The notes: a model not told the origin generated them from the sequence alone. Positions 1-10,784 are shown, counted from the stretch's first letter. The stretch is DNA of 64,000 nucleotides from Heyndrickxia camelliae (GCF_002844575.1 NZ_PIQO01000003.1:124001-188000); one strand, 5' to 3'. Numbers and translations: made by a program.

Positions 1-1205
<1,205 letters not shown>

Positions 1206-1249
1206 CAATATAGGAGTGTTTAATTAAACACTCCTATCAATAAGAAAAC

Positions 1250-1282
1250 AAAAATAAGGCTTCTTCCAGAAGCCTTATTTTT
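1250..1282. terminator. Bidirectional terminator between ponA and ypoC
   Basis: A 15-bp perfect stem (AAAAATAAGGCTTCT at 1250-1264 with its complement at 1268-1282) has a 3-base loop and a T-run on both strands. It overlaps the ypoC stop and serves the convergent ponA and ypoC transcripts. A second perfect inverted repeat (1210-1237, AATT at its centre) lies just after the ponA stop without a T tail. Confidence 0.85.
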
Positions 1283-1763
1283 GTTTATATTTTTCGATTG
1301 CAATCTTTTTGGCAAAGTGTTTTTGCTGTTCAATAAATAGCTCTGAGAGTTGGATATAGGCAGGATAAGAATTGCATTTTTTTAATATAAAGCTTAAACG
1401 TTCTTCGACGTTAACAGATTTACATACTAAAAATTCAACATGCTTTTGCCATTCAGATAGTCGAACTGGTACATTATTGCTCCAAAATAAAAGTGAGAAG
1501 TATAGTTCAATTCCTTTTAACATATATAATTTGATTTCCTTATTGCGAGCCTTTAAGACGGAAATCAATTCGTCTTTTATTTCTGTCCATTTTTTTACGA
1601 TTAATGGAATTTGAATTTCCGAGCACAACCACGGTGTGTCTGCGCTATCCATAGTAAAGTATAACAATTCAGGCAAAAAGAAAACTCTCTCCCCTTTCGT
1701 GTCTACTATGGAATTAGGAAAAAATAAAGGATGTCGAAGTTCCTTAGGTACGATAATCTGCAA
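1275..1763 (-). CDS. ypoC: YpoC family protein of unknown function
   Basis: Product of 162 residues, close to the size of B. subtilis YpoC, which also follows nth. It has no recognisable catalytic motif, signal peptide or membrane segment; the sequence is rich in aromatic and charged residues and looks cytosolic. The start is TTG at 1763, directly after the nth stop codon, with an AAGAAAGTGAT ribosome-binding site inside the nth end, so translation is probably coupled to nth. Assignment rests mainly on position (dnaD-nth-ypoC order) and length. Function is unknown. Confidence 0.75.
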   Translation of the reverse strand: MQIIVPKELRHPLFFPNSIVDTKGERVFFLPELLYFTMDSADTPWLCSEIQIPLIVKKWTEIKDELISVLKARNKEIKLYMLKGIELYFSLLFWSNNVPVRLSEWQKHVEFLVCKSVNVEERLSFILKKCNSYPAYIQLSELFIEQQKHFAKKIAIEKYKQK

Positions 1764-2417
1764 TTATATCACTTTCTTTTTCATTCGTTTTTTTCCTTCA
1801 CGGCATAACTCTAATAATGGGCAACTATCACATTGTGGGTTCTGCGCTTTACAATGATAGCGGCCAAAGAATATCATGCGATGATGAGTAATGGACCATT
1901 CTTCACGCGGTACTTTTCTCATCAGCGTTTTTTCTACCTCTAAAACACTGTCTTTATAACGGCAGAATCCAAGGCGCTTACTTACCCTTTCAACATGAGT
2001 ATCAACAGCGATGGCAGGTTTACCAAATGCAACCGATACAACTACATTTGCCGTTTTTCTGCCAACTCCTGGTAACTTGGTTAATTCATCACGATCTCTT
2101 GGAACTACTCCATTAAAATCTGTAATAAGCATTTGACAGAGCTTTTGGATATTCTTCGCCTTATTTCTGTATAAACCTATCGACCTTATATCACTTTGCA
2201 GTTCTTCCAGAGAAACTGCCAAATAGTCTTCTGGTGTTTCATATTTTTGAAATAACTTTTTTGTTACCTTATTTACTAAAGCATCCGTACACTGAGCCGA
2301 TAAAGAAACTGCAATAACTAATTCAAAGGGATTAGAATGAATTAATTCACAATGTGCTTCCGGGAACATCCTCCCCATTTCGTCCAGGCAAAATCGAATT
2401 TGTGCTTGGTTTAACAT
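1764..2417 (-). CDS. nth: Endonuclease III (DNA glycosylase/AP lyase)
   Basis: Removes oxidised pyrimidines from DNA and nicks the abasic site in base-excision repair. The 217-residue protein has the helix-hairpin-helix LPGVGRKTA with the catalytic Lys at 121, the catalytic Asp at 139 in VDTHV, and the [4Fe-4S] ligands Cys189, Cys196, Cys199 and Cys205 with the canonical C-x6-C-x2-C-x5-C spacing. Length is normal for the family. ATG is preceded by AAGGTGG. It lies between dnaD and ypoC as in B. subtilis. Confidence 0.97.
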   Translation of the reverse strand: MLNQAQIRFCLDEMGRMFPEAHCELIHSNPFELVIAVSLSAQCTDALVNKVTKKLFQKYETPEDYLAVSLEELQSDIRSIGLYRNKAKNIQKLCQMLITDFNGVVPRDRDELTKLPGVGRKTANVVVSVAFGKPAIAVDTHVERVSKRLGFCRYKDSVLEVEKTLMRKVPREEWSITHHRMIFFGRYHCKAQNPQCDSCPLLELCREGKKRMKKKVI

Positions 2418-2497
2418 CTATATACCACCTTGCTATATGCATGTAATCCTGTCTAATCTAGCACAAGCATTCATCAAGGCGCTTGCGCTTCTCTTAT

Positions 2498-3196
2498 TTA
2501 TTGCTCCAACCAATTATAAAAAGGAACAGTATTTGAACTTTTTGGTGTAACATTCGTGGATTTGCGTTGTTGTCCACGAAACTTTTGACTATGTTTGTTG
2601 GCCTGTTCAACCGTTTTAACCCCATTCTTTTTCCATTCAAAGAGAATTCTGTCAATATATCTAAAATTTAATTTTCCGGATAAAACGGATTCTTTTAAAG
2701 CAGCTTTTATCACCTCAGGATTATGTTGATCCTGATCAAGCCACATCGCTAAAGTTTCACATTCTAATGGGGATAATGGCCTTCCGAATTCCATTTCAAA
2801 TGTGGAATATAAATTCGTTTCTTGCATGAGATTCTGTTCCAGCTCGTCCTGCTTTTTATCGTAAATCAACTCTTCAACAAGCTTTTCCCATAAAGGTTTT
2901 AACGAGTATTTTTCATAGCGAATATTATTTTCTGCATAACGTTCTTCAATAGATATAAATTTGTTTTGCAGTAGTCTTCCAAGAATGGACGCACAAATAC
3001 TGTCCGGAATCGTCATTCTATTTGCAAGTTCTTCAGGGGTTGGGAAATCTTTCCCTTTTTCCAAAAAGGAATGAACTTGTAATAGTAACACTAGCTCTGT
3101 TTCATTTAAGCCAATTTTCTTGTATTTTGAAAATAATAGTTGCGGAATTTGAAGATTACCTTCTTCTATCCACGTCATCATTAACTCTTTATCCAT
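2498..3196 (-). CDS. dnaD: Primosome component DnaD
   Basis: DNA-remodelling primosomal protein that acts with DnaA, DnaB and DnaI in loading the replicative helicase at oriC and at restart sites. The 232-residue product has the N-terminal winged-helix DDBH1 region (MDKELMMTWIEEGNLQIPQLL) and a C-terminal DDBH2 region ending with the conserved YIDRILFEWKKNGV stretch. An open frame extends to 3295, but ATG 3196 matches the family N-terminus and has a GAGGTG site 7 bases upstream, so the longer form is rejected. In B. subtilis asnS lies upstream; here only a fragment of it remains. Confidence 0.95.
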   Translation of the reverse strand: MDKELMMTWIEEGNLQIPQLLFSKYKKIGLNETELVLLLQVHSFLEKGKDFPTPEELANRMTIPDSICASILGRLLQNKFISIEERYAENNIRYEKYSLKPLWEKLVEELIYDKKQDELEQNLMQETNLYSTFEMEFGRPLSPLECETLAMWLDQDQHNPEVIKAALKESVLSGKLNFRYIDRILFEWKKNGVKTVEQANKHSQKFRGQQRKSTNVTPKSSNTVPFYNWLEQ

Positions 3197-3311
3197 AATC
3201 GGACACCTCATGTTTAAGTATATCATGCTGCAAGGTTCTTGAGAATCGAAATAGATTTCCATTCTGCTACGTTTGCAAAAAGAAATCGGCAACATATGTT
3301 GCCGATAAATA

Positions 3312-3431
3312 TAGGAAGGATATAATCGATTAAGAATGAATGGTTTTACGAATCATGCTCCAGTCCAGAAACATACACCGTTATTTCTAGCCTCAATCTC
3401 TCATTAGAGTGTGGCACAGACTTTGGAGTGC
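3312..3431 (-). pseudogene. asnS: Remnant of asnS (asparaginyl-tRNA synthetase) 3' end
   Basis: Reading the minus strand immediately after the aspB stop gives KSVPHS, then HSNERLRLEITVYVSGLEH, then a stop, then after small frameshifts a frame ending ILNRLYP. This follows the C-terminus of Bacillus AsnS (GSVPHSGFGLGLERTVAW..., ...GTDHVRETIPFPR, LLNRLYP) in order and in position between aspB and dnaD, where B. subtilis has asnS. About 390 codons are deleted, and the rest carries stops, indels and substitutions of motif-3 residues (the GLGLER arginine became Ile). It cannot make a functional product. The comparison with AsnS is from memory, not a computed alignment. Confidence 0.82.
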
Positions 3432-4631
3432 TTACTTTTGTAAAGCCCTTTTTTCCGTTATGAAAGATGAGATTCTGGTCAGAGCATTTTCGAAATTCTC
3501 CAATGATGTAGCGTAAGAAAGTCGAATATAATCTGGTGCACCAAATCCTGAACCCGGAATTACTGCAACATTTGCTTCTTCTAATAACCCTTTAGCAAAC
3601 TCATCAACAGATTCATATCCAGTGATTTTCGCTGCTTCCAGTACATTTACGAAAAAGTAAAATGCTCCTTGAGGCTTTACACAACGAAATCCGGGAATAC
3701 TTATTAACTTTGGATAGATTGTATTTAATCTTTCTTCAAATGCTTTTCTCATCTCTTCCACCGGTTCTTGTGTACCATTGTAAGCTGCAATGGTGCCATA
3801 TTGAGAAGGTGTAGTTGGATTTGAGGTTGAATGGCTTGCCAAATCCGTCATTGCTTTTATAATTTTTTCATTACCTGCTGCATAGCCAATTCTCCAACCA
3901 GTCATGGAGTGTGATTTTGAAACTCCATTAATAATGATTGTTTGTTCTTTTATGGACGGTGATATCTGAGCAATAGATATATGATTATGACCATCATACA
4001 CGAGTTTTTCATATATTTCATCGGAAACAATGATAATGCCATGTTCTACACAAATTTCTCCTAGTAACTTTAATTCTTCCTCTGTATAAATCATCCCAGT
4101 AGGATTGCTTGGAGAATTCAGGATAAATGCTTTCGTTTTATCTGTAATAGCTCCCTTTAATTGTTCTGGTGTTATCTTAAATTGATTTTCCTCTGAACCA
4201 TTGATAAAAACAGATTTTCCGCCTGCAAGCTTTACCTGTTCCGGATAACTTACCCAGTATGGGATAGGAATAATTACCTCATCTTCCTCATCTAAGATAA
4301 CTTGAAAAAGTGTATATAATGCGTGTTTAGCACCATTTGTAACAATAACCTCTGATGGCTTATAATCAATACCTTGATCACGAATAAATTTATCGATAAT
4401 TGCTTTTTTTAAGGCAGGTAGGCCTCCTGTTGCAGTATATTTTGTTTTTCCTTCTCTCATTGAAAGTATTGCCGCCTCAATTATTTGTTGAGGTGTATTA
4501 AAATCCGGCTCACCTGCACCTAGACCGATTACGCTGATCCCTTCTGCCTTCATTTCATTTGCTTTTGCCGTAATGGCCAATGTTGATGATGGAGTTAATG
4601 CACTAACACGTTTTGCCAAAGAAAATTCCAT
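3432..4631 (-). CDS. aspB: Aspartate aminotransferase
   Basis: PLP-dependent class I aminotransferase interconverting aspartate and 2-oxoglutarate with oxaloacetate and glutamate. The 399-residue protein carries the PLP lysine Lys239 in SKSHSMTGWRIGY, the NPTG motif near 176-179 and the phosphate-binding Arg in WRIGY. ATG follows a GGGAGA site. In B. subtilis aspB is followed by asnS in one operon; here it is followed by the asnS remnant, whose sequence starts right at the aspB stop. Confidence 0.96.
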   Translation of the reverse strand: MEFSLAKRVSALTPSSTLAITAKANEMKAEGISVIGLGAGEPDFNTPQQIIEAAILSMREGKTKYTATGGLPALKKAIIDKFIRDQGIDYKPSEVIVTNGAKHALYTLFQVILDEEDEVIIPIPYWVSYPEQVKLAGGKSVFINGSEENQFKITPEQLKGAITDKTKAFILNSPSNPTGMIYTEEELKLLGEICVEHGIIIVSDEIYEKLVYDGHNHISIAQISPSIKEQTIIINGVSKSHSMTGWRIGYAAGNEKIIKAMTDLASHSTSNPTTPSQYGTIAAYNGTQEPVEEMRKAFEERLNTIYPKLISIPGFRCVKPQGAFYFFVNVLEAAKITGYESVDEFAKGLLEEANVAVIPGSGFGAPDYIRLSYATSLENFENALTRISSFITEKRALQK

Positions 4632-4660
4632 TTTTTCTCCCTGCCTTTTCTATCCACATT

Positions 4661-5143
4661 TTAAATATTTTCAATTAAAGTTGAATGGTTACTTGTTTTT
4701 AGAAAATCAACATAAAAATAATTTAACTTTTTAGTTTTGTCTAAGAAAGAAATTTCCCAAACAGGTACATCGTCTTTCATTCCTAGACGAATGCCTAAAA
4801 TTTTATTAGGTGTCTTTTTCTCCATAAGTTTATTAAGAGCTACTTTTTTTGATATACCATCTGCCCATTTTATAGTAGTTACTTTCTCTTTTTTGTCTAG
4901 CGGAATCCAGACGGCAACTTTACTACCACCCTTCTGTTTTCCCACAACAACTGAATAGGCGTGATTACCATTATACTGATAAAACTGATCTGTTGAAACT
5001 AAATTTGCTTTTTGTTTGGCATCACTTATGGCAGTCTTTTCTGCAGAGTTTAATGGTTTAACCGCTTGAAAGTATACATTTACAAAGAAACCGATTACTA
5101 TTACTACAACAACTAAACTAATTCCTAATATCCATTTTTTCAT
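4661..5143 (-). CDS. tseB: TseB/YpmB membrane-anchored cell wall elongation regulator
   Basis: A 160-residue protein with a single N-terminal membrane anchor (MKKWILGISLVVVVIVIGFF) and an extracellular PepSY-like domain of the DUF5590 type. B. subtilis YpmB (TseB) has this architecture and position, and is reported to modulate PBP2A in cell elongation; transfer of that role is by homology. ATG 5143 follows AGAGGG. Longer in-frame sequence upstream overlaps ypmA and lacks a better start. Confidence 0.85.
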   Translation of the reverse strand: MKKWILGISLVVVVIVIGFFVNVYFQAVKPLNSAEKTAISDAKQKANLVSTDQFYQYNGNHAYSVVVGKQKGGSKVAVWIPLDKKEKVTTIKWADGISKKVALNKLMEKKTPNKILGIRLGMKDDVPVWEISFLDKTKKLNYFYVDFLKTSNHSTLIENI

Positions 5144-5153
5144 AATTACCCTC

Positions 5154-5324
5154 TTATGTACGATATATCGTAAAAATTGCCTTATTATCGTCTTTTGAAT
5201 CCAATCCAAGACCAAACATTAAATCATCCTCTTTTAACGTTCGATTTAGCGCGTCCACAATTTTATATAAATCAGGATGATGATCAATCTTTACAGATGA
5301 TAATACTTTAATTTTACTGTCCAT
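5154..5324 (-). CDS. ypmA: YpmA, small DUF4264 family protein
   Basis: A 56-residue protein beginning MDSKIKVLSSVKIDHHPDLY, which matches B. subtilis YpmA in size, sequence character and location between dinG and ypmB. The start at 5324 is supported by a GGGGG site 6 bases upstream; the frame continues to 5360 without a comparable site. No catalytic motif is seen and the function is unknown. It lies 10 bases from tseB and is probably co-transcribed with it. Confidence 0.85.
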   Translation of the reverse strand: MDSKIKVLSSVKIDHHPDLYKIVDALNRTLKEDDLMFGLGLDSKDDNKAIFTIYRT

Positions 5325-5524
5325 CTGCATCCCCCTTTTCACACAAATTTTGTTACTCATATTGAATTCAAATCAGGCAACAATAGTATTAATAACACTT
5401 CATCATTATAACAGTAAATCCACAGTAAATGATGATTAATTAATATTTAAAAAATACTTCTAGTCCACACTTATTTTCGCTGCAGAATTGCAGCATTTTT
5501 TTTGATCATTAGTATAATACATTT

Positions 5525-8335
5525 TTATAGCCATTTTTCAATACTGTCGATAATATCCGATAAATTGCCATGCTCAATTGGCACAGATGGAATTGATTTA
5601 ATAAATGCCTTTCCGTAATTGGTTGTTTCAATTCTTCTGTCAAATACGATAATAACTCCTCTGTCGGTACTCCTTCTAATAAGGCGGCCAAAACCTTGCT
5701 TGAATCGAATAATGGCTTCCGGTAGCGAATGAGCTGTAAATGAATTGATTCCTCTTTGCTTGTAATATTCGTTGATGGCCTCTGTAATTGGATCATCTGG
5801 TGAAGAAAACGGCAATCGTACCATCACTAAACAAGATAAATCTTCTCCTGGTATATCAACACCCTCCCAAAAACTATTGGTGCCAAATAAAATCGCTTTT
5901 TCAAAGCGCTGGAAATTCTTTGTTAATCTTGTTCTGCTTCCAGAAGTGATGCCTTGAGCAATAAGGATGAATTCCTCTAATAAACCGCAAGATTTAATAT
6001 AATCATGAACCAGCCTCAATAATTCATAAGATGTAAACAATACAAGCATTCGCCCTTTAGTTACTTGCGCAATTCCAATAAGATGATTGGTTATGACTTC
6101 CGCATATTCTTGTATCGACACTTGCTGAATTTCAGGTATATCATTTGGAATATATAATTTTGTCAGCTCTTGGTAAGGAAAGGGAGAAGGAATACTTCTT
6201 TCCGTTACTTTTAGACCGGTGTTAAGTCCAATCCCCTCTTTAAAATAATGAAAAGATTGATCTATCGTTAACGTAGCAGATGTAAGCACAACACTATTCA
6301 TTTTTTTAAATAGCTTCTCATTCAGCTCCAACTGCACCGAGACCGGCTGCGCTTGTATAGATATACTATTTGGTAGGGCTCGTTTATCGCCTTCTATCCA
6401 ATATACATGATGGTCAAGCGGCTGAATTACAAGAGCACCTATACTTAATTGAAGTTCTTTTAATTCTTGGCTATATCCATATATCTCTTCCAGTACAGCT
6501 TTTTCTTTGTTATTTAGCTGTTCACTCTTTTGATTTAAAGAATCTAATCTTTCTTGAATGCCTTTTCGAATATCTATTAATAATGCGACTATTTGCTCCG
6601 CACCCAATTTTATTTTATCCCAATTATATTTATTTCTGTTTTCCTTTGTTAATCTAATTCGAAATTTTGGAAGTGATTTTTCTTTTTTATGATGAGAATG
6701 CTGCATAAATTGGCCAATCATCATAAATAATTCATCTATTGCAAGATCGAGCTCATGAACCATAAAATCGAGTTCAAAAGCATGGGTCTTTACTGTGATA
6801 TTTTGAGCTTCTGTTAATTTTTCAAGTTGGTAATTCAATTGTTTCTTTTCATATATACCTAAACGACTTAACAAAAACTTACTTTGATTATAGCTAACTT
6901 TAATGGATAAATGCTGACGTGCTGCCTGCTCTAAATGATGAGCCTCATCAATGATAAGATGTGAAAAGTCAGGAAATAATTTTATATCTTGGACCAGTTC
7001 TGTCAGAAGCATGGAATGATTAGTAATAATAACATCCGCATCTTGTGCCGTTTTTTTCGCTTGCAAGTAAAAATCACGAGAAATCCATGGATCCTTTTCC
7101 TTTGTTAAATGCCACCCATCATGCTTGATTCTATTCCAATAAACACTGCTTCCACTGGATAAATTTAATTCATCTACATCCCCTGTTGTTGTTTGAGTAA
7201 GCCATACTAAAATTTGCATCTTTGTTAAGAGAGAATCATATTGCCAATCTCTTTCACGAAGAGATTGTTCAAATTTAAACATATTGACATAATGACTTCT
7301 CCCCTTTAATAAAACGGTTTTAAAGGAAAAAGGCAGCAAATTAGATAAAGTTTTTATTTCCTTTTTCAATAGTTGTTCCTGCAGTTGCACTGTATAAGTA
7401 CTTATCACAACAGGTGTTCGTTCTTTACACGCAAAATAAATGCTTGGGAGTAAATAGGCAATAGATTTTCCGATTCCAGTACCTGCTTCAATGACTGCAT
7501 ATTTCTTTTCTTGAAAGGAAGTATGGACAATATCCATCATTTCAAATTGTCCCATTCTGCGCTCGTAATATTCTATGAATGGAGTCAGTAATCTCTCTTT
7601 TTCCTCCGTTGTTTCAGGATATTCATACCTTTCCCTGTAATTATCGGTTTTTACTGAAGTTTGTTTTTTCTTTATTGCAATACCTCGAAAGACTTCCAAA
7701 TCATCTGGTAAATCTTCTATATGCTTTCTTTTCTCCTCGATAATTTCATCAAGTAGGAGGTCAATATCACTCTTTACATGCATAGCAAGGTCTGCAAGCT
7801 TTTCAAGTGTAACAAGTGGAAGCTGCTTTGCTTTATCCATTAAATATAAAAGCAGTTCAGCTGTAACCAGTGCATCACTATCCGCCTGATGTGGTCTATC
7901 ATGTGATAATGATAAGCTTTCTGCAAGTTCAATAAGCTTGAAACTATCTGAGGTAGGGAGCATTATTTTTGCCAATTCAACGGTATCAATCATATTTCCA
8001 TCAAATTGAGGAACTCCCACTCTTTCAAATTCATTTTGAAGAAATTGCAGATCAAATAATACGTTATGAGCAACGAAAATACATCCTTGTATATAATCCC
8101 GGAGAAATGGGGCAATCTTATCAAAGGATGGAGCATCTTTCACCATTCCTTTATTGATTCCTGTCAATTCCTCAATAAAAGGAGGAATTGATATTCCAGG
8201 ATTCACAAAGGTGGTGTATTGATCTATTATTTTTTCTTTATCCATTTTTACTGCAGAAAGTTGTATAATTCTTTCTCCTTTTTTTGGAGAATTTCCTGTT
8301 GTTTCAATATCTACAACAACAAATTGCTGATTCAT
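5525..8335 (-). CDS. dinG: DinG-family 3'-5' exonuclease / helicase-like ATPase
   Basis: 936 residues. The N-terminal third is a DEDDh exonuclease with Asp9, Glu11, Asp95, His149 and Asp154 in place. The C-terminal two thirds is an XPD/DinG superfamily 2 helicase module with Walker A GTGIGKS (285-291) and DEAH (463-466), ending in motif VI GFGRLIRR. The region that holds iron-sulfur cysteines in E. coli DinG reads KGRSHYVNMF here and lacks them. This is typical of Gram-positive DinG, which in Staphylococcus aureus acts as an exonuclease without helicase activity. ATG follows AGGTGAT. Probably a DNA repair or maintenance enzyme. Confidence 0.92.
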   Translation of the reverse strand: MNQQFVVVDIETTGNSPKKGERIIQLSAVKMDKEKIIDQYTTFVNPGISIPPFIEELTGINKGMVKDAPSFDKIAPFLRDYIQGCIFVAHNVLFDLQFLQNEFERVGVPQFDGNMIDTVELAKIMLPTSDSFKLIELAESLSLSHDRPHQADSDALVTAELLLYLMDKAKQLPLVTLEKLADLAMHVKSDIDLLLDEIIEEKRKHIEDLPDDLEVFRGIAIKKKQTSVKTDNYRERYEYPETTEEKERLLTPFIEYYERRMGQFEMMDIVHTSFQEKKYAVIEAGTGIGKSIAYLLPSIYFACKERTPVVISTYTVQLQEQLLKKEIKTLSNLLPFSFKTVLLKGRSHYVNMFKFEQSLRERDWQYDSLLTKMQILVWLTQTTTGDVDELNLSSGSSVYWNRIKHDGWHLTKEKDPWISRDFYLQAKKTAQDADVIITNHSMLLTELVQDIKLFPDFSHLIIDEAHHLEQAARQHLSIKVSYNQSKFLLSRLGIYEKKQLNYQLEKLTEAQNITVKTHAFELDFMVHELDLAIDELFMMIGQFMQHSHHKKEKSLPKFRIRLTKENRNKYNWDKIKLGAEQIVALLIDIRKGIQERLDSLNQKSEQLNNKEKAVLEEIYGYSQELKELQLSIGALVIQPLDHHVYWIEGDKRALPNSISIQAQPVSVQLELNEKLFKKMNSVVLTSATLTIDQSFHYFKEGIGLNTGLKVTERSIPSPFPYQELTKLYIPNDIPEIQQVSIQEYAEVITNHLIGIAQVTKGRMLVLFTSYELLRLVHDYIKSCGLLEEFILIAQGITSGSRTRLTKNFQRFEKAILFGTNSFWEGVDIPGEDLSCLVMVRLPFSSPDDPITEAINEYYKQRGINSFTAHSLPEAIIRFKQGFGRLIRRSTDRGVIIVFDRRIETTNYGKAFIKSIPSVPIEHGNLSDIIDSIEKWL

Positions 8336-8530
8336 AAAATCACCTAATTTTATTTATGTGCGTAATTCTAAGGGTTGTTTTAGCGCTTGGCGGTTATATT
8401 ACACGGAATGCCCTGCTTAGTAAAGAGCTTTCTTCTATGTCCAAACTATTAAAAGGCCTAATAAACTGATACTCCTGCACTTTTCTAATAGTGTAGCATA
8501 ATTTCTTATCGCAATACATAATTACAATGG

Positions 8531-8563
8531 AAAAAACCGTACCATTTATAGATACGGTTTTTT
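8531..8563 (-). terminator. Terminator after panD
   Basis: Stem AAACCGTA / TACGGTTT with an 11-base loop and a T6 tail on the minus strand, ending just past the panD stop. It separates panBCD from dinG. Confidence 0.85.
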
Positions 8564-8569
8564 ATCCAT

Positions 8570-8956
8570 TTACCTAATTATAGTAGCTTCAGGTTCATAT
8601 GAAATCATTTCTTTAATATGATTATGTTCATCCATTATTGCAATTTTGGGGATATGACTTGATAGATGTTCCTCAGGTATCAGGGCATAGGAAATAATAA
8701 TAACAATATCTCCTACTTGGACTAATCTTGCAGCTGCCCCGTTTAAACAAATAACACCGCTGCCCCTTTTTCCTGCAATAATATATGTTTCAAGTCGTGC
8801 GCCATTATTATTATTTACTATTTGAACCTTTTCGTTTTCAACCATCCCTACGGCATCCAATATATCTTGATCTATGGTTATACTGCCAACATAATTTAAG
8901 TTTGCTTCGGTTACGGTTGCACGGTGTATTTTTCCATTCATCATTGTGCGAAACAT
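8570..8956 (-). CDS. panD: Aspartate 1-decarboxylase
   Basis: Pyruvoyl-dependent enzyme making beta-alanine from aspartate for pantothenate synthesis. The 128-residue precursor has the self-cleavage site Gly24-Ser25 (NYVGSITID), whose Ser becomes the pyruvoyl group. It also has the conserved [17 protein letters not shown] segment. ATG follows GAGGAGG. Last gene of panB-panC-panD, 25 bases after panC. Confidence 0.97.
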   Translation of the reverse strand: MFRTMMNGKIHRATVTEANLNYVGSITIDQDILDAVGMVENEKVQIVNNNNGARLETYIIAGKRGSGVICLNGAAARLVQVGDIVIIISYALIPEEHLSSHIPKIAIMDEHNHIKEMISYEPEATIIR

Positions 8957-8981
8957 GATGTATCCTCCTCATACTTTGCAA

Positions 8982-9830
8982 TCAAGCTAATTCCATAATT
9001 AAATTATCGATGAGTCTTGCCTTTGAAAATTGAACTGCAATCGCAATAATAAATTTTCCTTTTAATTCGGTTATAGGCTTTAGGGACGGATATTGATATA
9101 TTTCTATATATTCGATGGTTCCACTTGTAGTGGTATTGATATGATTTTCGATTTCTGAAATAATCTTATTGATATCCCTTTCCCCATTTTCAATCGAAGA
9201 TCTTGCAGTCTGTAAACTTTTATGAAGTTGGGTAGCCTCTTTTCTTTCCTGTGCATTTAAATAGACATTTCGAGAGCTTTTCGCAAGTCCATCTTCTTCC
9301 CGAACAGTATCTACAGGCACTAATTCAATCGGAAAGAAAAAATCTTCTATTAGACTATCCACCACTGCTACCTGTTGAGCATCCTTTAACCCAAAATACA
9401 CCCGATTTGGAGAAACAAGATGAAATAATTTGGTGAGAACAGTAACCACTCCATCGAAGTGACCTTCACGTTTTTTTCCACATAATACATTAACCCGATT
9501 GTAGACGGTCATCTGAATGGATAAAGAGTTTGGATACATTTCTTCCACTGATGGAACAAATAAATAATCTACGCCCGCATTTTCTGCTAACTGTTCATCT
9601 CTTTTCAGATCTCTCGGATACGTTTCGAAATCTTCATTTGGACCAAATTGAAGAGGATTTACAAAAATACTCATGATAACAATATCATTATTTTCACGAG
9701 CTTTACTTGCTAAAGTAAGATGTCCTTCATGAAGATACCCCATTGTGGGAACAAATCCAATTGTTCTTCCTTTTTGTTTATGATGCAATGATATATTTTG
9801 AATTTCTTGTCTCGTCGTTATTACCTTCAT
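8982..9830 (-). CDS. panC: Pantothenate synthetase
   Basis: ATP-dependent ligase joining pantoate and beta-alanine. The 282-residue protein shows the nucleotidyltransferase HxGH motif as LHEGH, preceded by VPTMG, and the second conserved stretch NPLQFGPNEDFETYPRD. A KSSRN motif near residue 185 corresponds to the KMSKS-like ATP loop. Starts 3 bases after panB. Confidence 0.97.
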   Translation of the reverse strand: MKVITTRQEIQNISLHHKQKGRTIGFVPTMGYLHEGHLTLASKARENNDIVIMSIFVNPLQFGPNEDFETYPRDLKRDEQLAENAGVDYLFVPSVEEMYPNSLSIQMTVYNRVNVLCGKKREGHFDGVVTVLTKLFHLVSPNRVYFGLKDAQQVAVVDSLIEDFFFPIELVPVDTVREEDGLAKSSRNVYLNAQERKEATQLHKSLQTARSSIENGERDINKIISEIENHINTTTSGTIEYIEIYQYPSLKPITELKGKFIIAIAVQFSKARLIDNLIMELA

Positions 9831-9833
9831 GAT

Positions 9834-10667
9834 TTACTTTCCTCCGTAGATATGAATTAACTCTTCATTTTTCATGGAATAACTATGGCCTTCTTCTGGA
9901 AAGGTTCCGTTTTTAACATCGCGGATATATTGACCTATACTTTCCATAGCAACCCTGTTCACATCTCCATATTTTTTCACAAATTTCGGAACTCTGTTAA
10001 CTCCAAAGGACAATAAATCATGAAATACTAAAACCTGTCCATCGGTATATACACCTGCGCCTATTCCAATAGTAGGAATAGTTAATTGTGTTGTTACTTG
10101 TTCCGCAATTTGTTTCGGAACACACTCTAACACAACAGCAAATGCACCCGCTTCTTCACACATTTTTGCGTCTATAATTAACTGTTTGGCAGCTTCAGCC
10201 GTCTTTCCTTGCACCTTATACCCTCCGAAAATTCCAACCATCTGCGGAGTTAACCCCAAATGTGCCATAACAGGTATGCCAGAAGCTGTTAGAGCACGTA
10301 TCATAGAAATAACATCGCCGCTGCCTTCCACTTTTACAGCATGAGCACCGCCATCCTGTACAATTCTGGCAGCAGACTGCAAGGTTTGTTCGCGGCTTAA
10401 ATGATAACTCATAAAAGGCATATCTGTTACAACAAAGGTATTTTTAGCACCTCGTTTTACCGCTTTAGTATGATGAATCATGTCATCTACAGTCACAGGT
10501 ATAGTTGAATCATACCCAAGAACTACCATTCCTAAAGAATCTCCCACAAGAATCATATCAATGCCTGCTTCCTCAGCAAGTTTGGCACTTGGATAATCAT
10601 AAGCCGTCAGCATTGAAATTTTTTCTCCATTTTCTTTCATTTTAAAAAAATCTGTTGTTTGTTTCAT
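9834..10667 (-). CDS. panB: 3-methyl-2-oxobutanoate hydroxymethyltransferase
   Basis: First committed enzyme of pantothenate synthesis, transferring a hydroxymethyl group from methylene-tetrahydrofolate to 2-oxoisovalerate to give ketopantoate. The 277-residue TIM barrel contains the metal-binding segment [16 protein letters not shown] and the catalytic Glu in VVLECVP, with a normal C-terminal segment. ATG follows GAGGGGAAA. First gene of panBCD, preceded by a 288-bp leader that holds a candidate promoter and a terminator. Confidence 0.97.
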   Translation of the reverse strand: MKQTTDFFKMKENGEKISMLTAYDYPSAKLAEEAGIDMILVGDSLGMVVLGYDSTIPVTVDDMIHHTKAVKRGAKNTFVVTDMPFMSYHLSREQTLQSAARIVQDGGAHAVKVEGSGDVISMIRALTASGIPVMAHLGLTPQMVGIFGGYKVQGKTAEAAKQLIIDAKMCEEAGAFAVVLECVPKQIAEQVTTQLTIPTIGIGAGVYTDGQVLVFHDLLSFGVNRVPKFVKKYGDVNRVAMESIGQYIRDVKNGTFPEEGHSYSMKNEELIHIYGGK

Positions 10668-10748
10668 ACAATTTCCCCTCTCATTTTGGTCAGGTGGTAT
10701 GCCTTACCTGCCATTTCCTCTGGGAAGAAGGTGAAACATTAATTTATT

Positions 10749-10784
10749 AAAACAAAAAGAGTCCTTCGCAAGGCAGAAGGACTC
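10749..10784 (-). terminator. Intrinsic terminator in the birA-panB interval
   Basis: Stem GAGTCCTTC / GAAGGACTC with an 8-base loop and the tail TTTTTGTTTT on the minus strand. It may end birA transcription, but because it lies downstream of a candidate panB promoter it could also act as an attenuator in the panBCD leader. Confidence 0.85.

Noticed and set aside
5479-5503. Hairpin GCTGCA-GAAT-TGCAGC with a T8 run on the + strand downstream of dinG
   Set aside because: The T run follows the stem only on the + strand, where no gene lies upstream. On the minus strand dinG would meet the A-run first and no U tail, so I do not call it the dinG terminator.
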